DNA of 64,000 nt from positions 558,001 to 622,000 of the forward strand of contig NZ_VFPM01000001.1 in NCBI RefSeq assembly GCF_006716675.1. The letters are read 5' to 3'. Positions 16,855 to 22,939 of the stretch are shown in pieces. The position numbers and the translations under genes were made by a program. The stretch comes from Humibacillus xanthopallidus (lineage in GTDB: Bacteria > Actinomycetota > Actinomycetes > Actinomycetales > Dermatophilaceae). The notes beneath the pieces were generated by a model that made no database searches, had not been told where the DNA came from, and saw nothing but the letters and a program-made list of their open reading frames with translations. How positions within the stretch are numbered: position 1 is the stretch's first letter; every line of letters begins with the position of its first letter.

Positions 16855-18033
16855 TCAGCCGTGGATGTCGAGCGCCTCGCGCAGGTCGGCGATGAGGTCG
16901 TCGACGTCCTCGATGCCGACCGACAGGCGGATGAGGTCCGACGGAACCTCGAGCTCCGTGCCCGCGACCGAGCTGTGCGTCATGCGCCCCGGGTGCTCGA
17001 TGAGCGACTCGACACCGCCGAGCGACTCGCCGAGGGTCCACAGCTGCACGGCGGCGCACGCCTTGACCGCAGCGTCCTCGCCACGCCGCATCCGGAAGCT
17101 CACCATGCCGCCGAAGCGCTTCATCTGGCGCGCGGCGACGTCGTGGTTCTTGTGCGTCGGCAGCCCCGGGTAGAGCACGTGCGACACGCCGTCGTGGCCG
17201 GTGAGGAAGTCGACGACCTTCTCGGCGTTGTCGCAGTGCCGCTCCATGCGGACCGCGAGCGTCTTGAGGCCACGCAGGGTGAGCCACGAGTCGAACGGGC
17301 CGGCGACTCCGCCGATCGAGTTCTGGTGGAAGGCGATCCGCTCCTCGGCGTCCTCGAGACCAGGCACGCGGATGTCGGTCGCCGTCACGACCGCACCGCC
17401 GACCACGTCACTGTGCCCCCCGGCATACTTCGTCGTCGAGTGCGTGACGATGTCGGCGCCGAGCGCGAGCGGGCTCTGGAGGTAGGCCGTCGCGAAGGTG
17501 TTGTCGACGACGAGCACGGCCCCGGCCGCGTGGGCGATCGCTGCGATGGCCTCGATGTCGGCGATGCCGAGCAGGGGGTTGGTCGGCGTCTCGACCCAGA
17601 CGAGCTTCGTCTGACCGGGGCGGATCGCGGCACGCACGGCGTCGAGGTCGCCCATGTCGGCGATGGAGTGCTCGATGCCCTGCGGCCGGGCGACCTTGTT
17701 GAAGTAGCGGTAGGTGCCGCCGTAGGCGTCGTTGGGCACGACGACGTGGTCGCCCGGGACGAGCAGCGAGCGGGCCACGGTGTCCTGACCGGCGAGCCCG
17801 GACGCGAACGCGAAGCCGCGGCTCCCACCCTCGAGCGCCGCGATGCACTCCTCGAGCGCGGTGCGGGTCGGGTTGGCGGAGCGGCTGTACTCGTAGCCGC
17901 TCCGGAAGCCGCCGATGCCGTCCTGCTTGTAGGTCGACACCTGGTAGATCGGGGGCACGACGGCCCCCGTCAGCGGGTCGGCCTCCTGGCCGGCGTGGAT
18001 GGCGCGCGTGGAGAAACCGTGCTCGTCAGACAT
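16855..18033 (-). CDS. metB: Cystathionine gamma-synthase
   Basis: PLP enzyme joining cysteine to an activated homoserine in transsulfuration. 392 residues, starting MSDEHGFSTRAIHAGQE. GGAVVPPIYQVSTYKQDGIG, RSANPTRTALEECIAALEGG and the PLP-lysine region HSTTKYAGGHSDVVGG near residue 200 place it in the Cys/Met metabolism PLP family. The residue pattern fits cystathionine gamma-synthase, though gamma-lyase activity in the same family cannot be excluded. With cbs at 58753 it would provide forward and reverse transsulfuration enzymes. A TAGGCT box ends seven bases before the ATG, suggesting a leaderless transcript. Confidence 0.9.
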   Translation of the reverse strand: MSDEHGFSTRAIHAGQEADPLTGAVVPPIYQVSTYKQDGIGGFRSGYEYSRSANPTRTALEECIAALEGGSRGFAFASGLAGQDTVARSLLVPGDHVVVPNDAYGGTYRYFNKVARPQGIEHSIADMGDLDAVRAAIRPGQTKLVWVETPTNPLLGIADIEAIAAIAHAAGAVLVVDNTFATAYLQSPLALGADIVTHSTTKYAGGHSDVVGGAVVTATDIRVPGLEDAEERIAFHQNSIGGVAGPFDSWLTLRGLKTLAVRMERHCDNAEKVVDFLTGHDGVSHVLYPGLPTHKNHDVAARQMKRFGGMVSFRMRRGEDAAVKACAAVQLWTLGESLGGVESLIEHPGRMTHSSVAGTELEVPSDLIRLSVGIEDVDDLIADLREALDIHG

Positions 18034-18046
18034 GAGGACGAGCCTA

Positions 18047-18452
18047 TGCCCACCCGGGTGAGGGCTCGCCACCGTCTGCGATGCTGCGGCTGCGGCCACG
18101 CCTGCGACTACTCCAACCTCATCGACCGGCCGCGTGGGCCGGTCCTGTCGGCGTTGTCGGCGCTCGTGCCCGGCGTCCGTGCCGTCCAGGAGCAGGTGCA
18201 GCCGTATGCCGCCGCGTGGGCCGAGAACAACCGTGCCGTCCTCGAGGGTGGCGGCCCCGTCTGGCTGGCGATCGGCGACTCGATGACCCAGGGCATCGGT
18301 GCGAGCGCCCCCGACCGGGGCTGGGTGGGACAGCTCAGCACCCGGTTCCGCCGGCGCGGGTGGGAACGCCGCGCTTCCACCCCAACGACCGCGGCTACGC
18401 CGAGATGGCGACGGTCCTCGAGCACGCCGTCGAGCGGTGCGACCTCATCTGA
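18047..18452 (+). pseudogene. SGNH/GDSL hydrolase remnant with internal deletion
   Basis: The first part reads VLSALSALVPGVRAVQEQVQ and VWLAIGDSMTQGIGASAPDR, the block I nucleophile motif of SGNH hydrolases, through about 18364. In another frame the sequence then gives FHPNDRGYAEMATVLEHAVE and stops at 18450-18452; this is the C-terminal Asp/His block of the same family. The central 100 or so residues are missing and the frame shifts at the junction near 18365-18385. It is therefore a deleted gene rather than a short functional enzyme. The 5' end is uncertain because the upstream reading frame is open with no clear ribosome binding site. Confidence 0.75.
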
Positions 18453-18491
18453 CAGCCGAGACCGGTTGCGCGGCAACGAGACTCACGCACG

Positions 18492-18566
18492 TCAGGTGAT
18501 GCCGTGGTCGCGCGCCCACAGCGCCGCGCTCGTGCGGTCGGAGACGCCGATCCGGCGGAACGAATC
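18492..18566 (-). pseudogene. C-terminal fragment of a LuxR-family regulator
   Basis: Reading leftward, about 24 codons give FRRIGVSDRTSAALWARDHG followed by Ile-Thr and a TGA at 18492-18494. This matches the recognition helix and C-terminal end of LuxR/NarL HTH domains. Nothing upstream continues the domain; it is replaced by the leader of the zinc-ribbon gene. It lies beside the SGNH remnant, so both were probably cut by the same rearrangements. Confidence 0.6.
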
Positions 18567-18612
18567 CGCGGTTCCGCCATGGCCAGGGGCCGAAGGGAGG
18601 ACACTCGAATCC

Positions 18613-18816
18613 ATGGCGACGCGCAACTTCGTGTGTCTCGTCCTGGGTCACAAGTGGACGCGGGAGCGGATGCCCAACCGCACCCTCCGGCTCACCTGCA
18701 AGCGCTGCGGCGACGTCGACGTCGTCGAGAAGGACTTCGACGTCGGCAGGTTCGGCCCGAGCGGCGGAGGCGGATTCGGCGGGGGTGGCGGAGGCGGCGG
18801 GGGCGTCGGCTTCTGA
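18613..18816 (+). CDS. Small zinc-ribbon-like protein with glycine tail
   Basis: A 67-residue protein: FVCLVLGHKWTRERMPNRTL, then LTCKRCGDVDVVEKDFD, so Cys8, His13 and a CxxC pair could bind one zinc. A tail of almost pure glycine (about 18 residues, GFGGGGG type) ends the protein. GGGAGG lies upstream of ATG 18613. It sits between decayed genes and its promoter region is shared with them. Similar short CLVLGHKW proteins are widespread but uncharacterised. Function unknown. Confidence 0.7.
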   Translation: MATRNFVCLVLGHKWTRERMPNRTLRLTCKRCGDVDVVEKDFDVGRFGPSGGGGFGGGGGGGGGVGF

Positions 18817-18833
18817 TCTGACCCCTGGCGCCG

Positions 18834-19400
18834 CTACAGGTCCTTGGCCCATTCCCGCGACCAGCCCACCGGCCGGAAGCCGAGCCGCTCGTTGATGGCG
18901 ATCATGTGCACGTTGCTGTCGGCGTTCCACGTGCGCACGGCCGTCACCTCGGGCTTCTCCTGCTGCAGCGCACGGAGGTTGGCGACCTTGAGGGCCTGCC
19001 CGAGCGCGTGCCCGCGATGCTCGTGGAGGACCAGGGTGTCGGTCTGGACCGCGAGCTGAGGAGTGCCCGGGCGCACGACGATGTCGGTGAAGCCGACGAG
19101 GTGCCCCGACGGCACGTGCCGCACGACCGACTCGACCGCCCAGATCGGGCTGGGCGTGTTCCACTGCCTCCGCACGCGCTCGGCGTCCCACTCCTGCTCG
19201 TCGAGGGCGATGTCACCCATCGGGGCGTCGGTGCTCATCCGCCTCGCGAGCAGCGCCCGGTCCTCGAGCCACTCCTCGGGCAGCGCGTTGACCGCCGTCT
19301 CCACGCCGTATGCCGTGGGGTCGAGGCCCGGGTCGAGTGCGGTCAGCGTGTCGGCAGGCAACGGCAAAGCCAGATCCTGGCTGATGTGCGTCTGAGTCAA
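18834..19400 (-). CDS. GNAT acetyltransferase domain, N-terminally truncated duplicate
   Basis: 188 codons from a TTG, homologous to the C-terminal half of the upstream gene 19468-20487. Shared blocks include LLARRMSTDAPMGDIALDEQ versus LQQRMSTDAPSDDLALEEE, DTLVLHEHRGHALGQALKVA (acetyl-CoA loop) and VRTWNADSNVHMIAINERLG. Homology continues upstream of the TTG in the same frame, to about 19450, with no start codon or ribosome binding site; the N-terminal GNAT domain of the paralogue is missing. It could still make a single-domain enzyme, but it looks like the remains of a tandem duplication. Confidence 0.6.
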   Translation of the reverse strand: MTQTHISQDLALPLPADTLTALDPGLDPTAYGVETAVNALPEEWLEDRALLARRMSTDAPMGDIALDEQEWDAERVRRQWNTPSPIWAVESVVRHVPSGHLVGFTDIVVRPGTPQLAVQTDTLVLHEHRGHALGQALKVANLRALQQEKPEVTAVRTWNADSNVHMIAINERLGFRPVGWSREWAKDL

Positions 19401-19467
19401 CCGATAGCCGTGCGCGAGTGCGAATTCCGTTGCTGAACCGCCGGATTCGTCAGGCGAGTCGGCGTGG

Positions 19468-20487
19468 TCATGCAGTCGCGTGCACCTTCTGCCACTCCCG
19501 GCTGTAGCCGTCGACGGTGTAACCGAGGCGCCGGTTGACGGCGAGCATGTGCGCGTTCGAGGCGGCGTTCCACGTGCGCACCGAGGTCACCCCGGGCAGC
19601 TCCTCCATGAGCCGCAGGGCGTTGGCGGCCTTGAGGCGCAGGCCGAGCCCGTGGCCACGGTGCTCGCGCAGCACGAGCGTGTCCTGCTGGAAGGCGAGCG
19701 CCGGCTCGTTCGCCGACACCGAGACCTGGGTGAAGCCGACGATCCGCCCGCTCGGCACGTGCCGGGCGACCGTCTCGACGATGCGCCGCCCGGCGGACAG
19801 CAGCCCCTGCTGCTGCTCCCGGAGCCGGTCGGCGTCCCAGGCCTCCTCCTCGAGGGCGAGGTCGTCGCTCGGTGCATCCGTGCTCATCCGCTGCTGCAGG
19901 TGGGCCCGGTCGTCCAGCCACGCCTCGGGCAGGTGGTCGACATAGCCGTCGAGCACGTAGTCCTCGGCGCCGCCGGCCGACACGACCGCTTCGAGCGCCT
20001 CGCGGTCGGCGGGCAGGGCCATCTCGCTGCGCAGGACCGTCTGGCCGACGACGTATCCACGGTGCGTCGCGAACGTCTCCGAGACGTCCGCCCCCGGTTC
20101 GGCCCACTCCGTCTCGGCGAAGAAGAGGGTGCGGCCGTGGTCGGTTCCGATGCGCTCGGCCCGGGCGAGCAGCTCCGAGCCGATGCCGAGCCCCCGCGCC
20201 TCGGGTCGCACCGACAGCCAGATCATCGCGGCGTCGAGGTTGTCGAGCTGGGGCAGCTGCACCTCGAGGGCCCCGACCAACCGGTCACCGAGCCACCCGG
20301 CGAGGTCGACGCGCTTCTTCGTGCCCGTGCGGTGCAGCGCCTGCACCTCCTCGAGGGGCCACTCGCTGCCCCGCTGCCCGAAGAGCTCGCGCTGCACGGC
20401 TGCGTGGACCTCGATCCACTCCCGTGCCGGGGCGTCCTGCGCAGGGTCGAGCAGGTCGATGGCCAGGATCTCGACGTCGTCACTCAC
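19468..20487 (-). CDS. Tandem-domain GNAT family N-acetyltransferase
   Basis: 339 residues from GTG 20487 (VSDDVEILAIDLLD). Two GNAT folds are arranged in tandem. The first has MIWLSVRPEARGLGIGSELL (the acetyl-CoA binding loop, near residue 95). The second has DTLVLREHRGHGLGLRLKAA near 265 and VRTWNAASNAHMLAVNRRLG after it. The substrate is unknown; such twin-GNAT proteins include mycothiol-synthase-like enzymes, but no MshD-specific evidence is seen. The next gene downstream is a truncated copy of its second half, 67 bases away. Divergent from the threonyl-tRNA synthetase leader. Confidence 0.85.
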   Translation of the reverse strand: MSDDVEILAIDLLDPAQDAPAREWIEVHAAVQRELFGQRGSEWPLEEVQALHRTGTKKRVDLAGWLGDRLVGALEVQLPQLDNLDAAMIWLSVRPEARGLGIGSELLARAERIGTDHGRTLFFAETEWAEPGADVSETFATHRGYVVGQTVLRSEMALPADREALEAVVSAGGAEDYVLDGYVDHLPEAWLDDRAHLQQRMSTDAPSDDLALEEEAWDADRLREQQQGLLSAGRRIVETVARHVPSGRIVGFTQVSVSANEPALAFQQDTLVLREHRGHGLGLRLKAANALRLMEELPGVTSVRTWNAASNAHMLAVNRRLGYTVDGYSREWQKVHATA

Positions 20488-20598
20488 GGCCCAGAGTCTG
20501 GCGACCCGGCCCGAGCGATGCGACCCCTTTTGTCGCCGACGCGGCCGGGCGGCATACGCCCGTTGGCTGGCGAATTGCCGGCCAGGCGACCAATGGCG

Positions 20599-20628
20599 TT
20601 GCCGCGCAATCGCTCCCGGGCCTACCCT
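20599..20628 (+). promoter_or_regulatory. Promoter of the thrS-like leader
   Basis: TTGCCG (20599-20604), 18-base spacer, TACCCT (20623-20628). The -10 box ends six bases before the ATG of the leader peptide at 20635, so transcription should begin at or next to the A of that ATG and the leader peptide would be read from a leaderless end. Confidence 0.6.
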
Positions 20629-20634
20629 CGAACC

Positions 20635-20694
20635 ATGCGCCACTGCCAGCAGACGACGACGCCGGACCACTCCGGCGCGCTGCTGCTGCTCTAG
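20635..20694 (+). CDS. Putative 19-residue leader peptide with three consecutive Thr codons
   Basis: MRHCQQTTTPDHSGALLLL, stop TAG at 20692-20694. The ACG ACG ACG run is at 20653-20661, immediately before the first arm of a hairpin (20661-20666). It precedes a threonyl-tRNA synthetase-like gene, so stalling at Thr codons is the logical signal; four Leu codons near the stop would place a ribosome over the second arm instead. The peptide is probably only a sensor. Confidence 0.6.
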   Translation: MRHCQQTTTPDHSGALLLL

Positions 20695-20730
20695 CACTGC
20701 TACACCCACGCCCCGGAGTCGACTCCGGGG
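20661..20730 (+). promoter_or_regulatory. Candidate transcription attenuator for the thrS-like gene
   Basis: Three mutually exclusive pairings. 1:2, GCCGGA (20661-20666) with TCCGGC (20671-20676). 2:3, ACTCCGG (20669-20675) with CCGGAGT (20713-20719). 3:4, the perfect 20-base palindrome CCCCGGAGTCGACTCCGGGG (20711-20730) as terminator. A ribosome stalled at the Thr codons would cover arm 1, freeing arm 2 to pair with arm 3 and prevent the terminator. No T-tract follows, which is usual in this genome. Confidence 0.6.
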
Positions 20731-20784
20731 CGTTCGCCGTCTCCCGGGTCGAGTCCCCCAGCCACCGATCCGCAGGAGACCACC

Positions 20785-22014
20785 ATGACCGACCACAGGG
20801 ACCTCAACCACGACCTCGACGTCTTTGCGACCGACCCGCTTGCCGGCGCTGGGCTGCCGCTGTGGCTACCCGCCGGCTCTGTCATCCGGGACGAGCTCGA
20901 ACGCCTCGCCCGCGACCTCGCACACGCCGACGGCTGCGTCGAAGTGCACACCCCGGTGCTCGGCAAGCGCGCCCTCTTCGAGCAGTCCGGGCACTGGGCC
21001 AAGTTCGAGGACGACATGTTCCCCTCGATGCGGCTCGGCGAGGAGGAGGTCGTGCTGCGCCCGGCGAACTGCCCGCACCACGCCCTGGTCTACGCGGCGC
21101 GCAACCACTCCTACCGCGAGCTGCCGATCCGGCTCCACGAGCTGGCGCCGATGTTCCGCGCCGAGCGATCCGGGGTCCTCTCAGGGCTCACCCGGGTGCG
21201 CCAGATCAGCCTCGACGACACCCACGTCTTCTGCCGCCCCGACCAGGCCGGCGACGAGGCCGAGCGGGGCCTGCGGGCCGCGCTCGAGGCGCAACGGATC
21301 CTCGGCCTGCCCGTCCACCACGTCCGGCTCTCGCTGCGCGACGACTCCGACGCGTGGCTCGGCAGCCCCGAGCAGTGGGAGGCGACCCAGGAAGCCCTGC
21401 GTGCGGCGGCGGGCAACGTCCTCGCCGCCCGGGACCTGCAGCTCGTCGAGGCCGCCGGCGAGGCCGCCTTCTACGGGCCGAAGCTCGACCTGCAGGTTCT
21501 CGACGCCCGTGGGCACGAGGAGACCATCGCCACCGTGCAGGTCGACTTCAACCAGCCGGAGCGCTTCGACCTCACCTACCACGGTGAGGACGGTGGACGG
21601 CATCGCGTCGTCATGATCCACCGCGGCACCGTCGGCTCGCTCGAGCGCGTCACTGCCGCGGTGCTCGAGCGCTACGACGGACGGGTGCCACTGTGGCTGG
21701 CCCCCGAGCAGGTGGCGGTGCTGCCCGTCTCGGCTGAGCAGGACGACTCCGCCCGTGGCCTCGTCGACGCGCTACGTGCCGAGGGCGTACGCGTCGAGCT
21801 CGCCTGTGACGAGTCGCTCTCGTCGCGCATCCGGGAGTGCCGCAGGCGACGTGTCAGCATCCTTGCCGTCGTCGGCGCGCGTGAGGCGGCTGACGAAGCT
21901 GCCCAGGTCACCGACGTCGCGGCCGGCTTCCGCGACGTCGTCCCGGTGCGACAGCTCGTCGAGCGCGTCGTCGAGGCGCGGGACCACCGCCGGCAGCTCG
22001 TCGACTGGGCCTGA
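20785..22014 (+). CDS. Threonyl-tRNA synthetase-like protein lacking TGS and editing domains
   Basis: 409 residues against about 640 for a standard ThrRS; the N-terminal TGS and editing domains are absent. The class II core is intact: LRPANCPHHALVYAARNHSY with Cys96, motif 2 FRAERSGVLSGLTRVRQI, SLDDTHVFC with His147, and VVMIHRGTVGSLERV with His near 279 and motif 3. Cys96 and the two His residues are the expected zinc ligands that recognise threonine. The anticodon-binding domain follows (VAVLPVSAEQDDSARGLVDA). GCAGGAG precedes the ATG. It is probably a second, stress-induced ThrRS behind the attenuator; a free-standing amino-acid activating enzyme is the alternative. Confidence 0.85.
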   Translation: MTDHRDLNHDLDVFATDPLAGAGLPLWLPAGSVIRDELERLARDLAHADGCVEVHTPVLGKRALFEQSGHWAKFEDDMFPSMRLGEEEVVLRPANCPHHALVYAARNHSYRELPIRLHELAPMFRAERSGVLSGLTRVRQISLDDTHVFCRPDQAGDEAERGLRAALEAQRILGLPVHHVRLSLRDDSDAWLGSPEQWEATQEALRAAAGNVLAARDLQLVEAAGEAAFYGPKLDLQVLDARGHEETIATVQVDFNQPERFDLTYHGEDGGRHRVVMIHRGTVGSLERVTAAVLERYDGRVPLWLAPEQVAVLPVSAEQDDSARGLVDALRAEGVRVELACDESLSSRIRECRRRRVSILAVVGAREAADEAAQVTDVAAGFRDVVPVRQLVERVVEARDHRRQLVDWA

Positions 22015-22129
22015 CGGCTGGGCCACGCGCGACACGGCACACCCCCGGGGGCGGCCCCACGGCATACGGCAGGGTGCTCGGACGTTACAGGGACGTAAGT
22101 CGCCGACGAGACGAAGGATGTGACCCGGC

Positions 22130-22834
22130 ATGGTGTTCGGATTCGGCAAGAAGACCCAGATGCCCGCTCGCGAGGACGCGCTGCGCGGCCGCGACACCCG
22201 CCCGTATGCCGTGAACCCCACCCACGTCGTGCTCGGCACGCCGCTCGAGGGGCCGTGGCCCGACGGGTCCGAGGTGCTCTACGTGGCGATGGGCTGCTTC
22301 TGGGGCGTGGAGCGCATCTTCTGGAAGCAGGACGGGGTCGTCTCGACCGCGGCCGGCTACATGGGCGGCTACACCCCCAACCCCACCTACGAGGAGACGT
22401 GCACGGGCCTCACCGGCCACGCCGAGACGGTGCGCGTCGTCTACGACCCCACCCGCACGAGCCCCGAGCTGCTGCTCAAGGCGTTCTGGGAGAACCACGA
22501 CCCGACGACCGCCAACCGCCAGGGCAACGACATCGGCACGGCCTACCGCTCGGCGATCTACTGGACGACCGAGGGGCAGCGGCTCGCCGCCGAGGCCACC
22601 CGGGAGGCGTTCCAGAAGGTGCTCGACGACAACGGCCTCGGGCAGATCTCGACCGAGATCCGCTCCGCAGACGACGCCGGACCGTTCTACCTCGCCGAGG
22701 ACTACCACCAGGGCTACCTGCACAAGAACCCCGGCGGCTACTGCAACCACGGGCCGAACGGGCTCACCTGCCCGGTCGGCATCGTGCGCCAGGACCAGCT
22801 GCCGTCTCAGCAGGAGATCGCTCCCCCGGCCTGA
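22130..22834 (+). CDS. msrA: Peptide methionine-S-sulfoxide reductase
   Basis: Reduces methionine-S-sulfoxide in oxidised proteins. 234 residues with the catalytic GCFWGVERIFWKQDGV (Cys56), then AGYMGGYTPNPTYEETCTGL and TGHAETVRVVYDP. FWENHDPTTANRQGNDIGTAYRS and YHQGYLHKNPGGYCNHGPNG follow, the latter bringing the likely resolving Cys. The N-terminal extension of about 45 residues (FGFGKKTQMPAREDALRG) is typical of the longer actinobacterial form. GAAGGA lies about 13 bases upstream of ATG 22130. A terminator hairpin at 22888-22921 separates it from the convergent giant gene. Confidence 0.94.
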   Translation: MVFGFGKKTQMPAREDALRGRDTRPYAVNPTHVVLGTPLEGPWPDGSEVLYVAMGCFWGVERIFWKQDGVVSTAAGYMGGYTPNPTYEETCTGLTGHAETVRVVYDPTRTSPELLLKAFWENHDPTTANRQGNDIGTAYRSAIYWTTEGQRLAAEATREAFQKVLDDNGLGQISTEIRSADDAGPFYLAEDYHQGYLHKNPGGYCNHGPNGLTCPVGIVRQDQLPSQQEIAPPA

Positions 22835-22839
22835 GCCCC

Positions 22840-22880
22840 TGAGCCAGCACTGAGCCAGCACTGAGCCAGCACTGAGCCAC
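22840..22880. repeat. 11-base tandem repeat TGAGCCAGCAC, about 3.7 copies
   Basis: Three exact units (22840-22850, 22851-22861, 22862-22872) plus a partial TGAGCCAC, just after the msrA stop. The unit shares GAGCCA with the adjacent hairpin arm, so it may have arisen by slippage from the terminator. Confidence 0.85.
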
Positions 22881-22887
22881 GGTGACG

Positions 22888-22921
22888 GCGCCGAGCCACC
22901 CGTACGCGGGTGGCTCGGCGC
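22888..22921. terminator. Bidirectional terminator between msrA and the RTX gene
   Basis: Perfect 15-base arms GCGCCGAGCCACCCG (22888-22902) and CGGGTGGCTCGGCGC (22907-22921) with loop TACG, in the convergent gap. Confidence 0.85.
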
Positions 22922-22939
22922 TTCCTCAGTGGCTCACTT

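Noticed and set aside
15464-17287. A longer start for the GlmL-like gene inside metB
   Set aside because: The extra 150 codons are Arg/His-rich shadow sequence of metB; ATG 16831 begins exactly at the ASKHA motif.
20695-20784. A T-box before the thrS-like gene
   Set aside because: No T-box consensus (AGGGTGGNACCRCG-like) or specifier stem is visible; the leader peptide and hairpins explain the region better.
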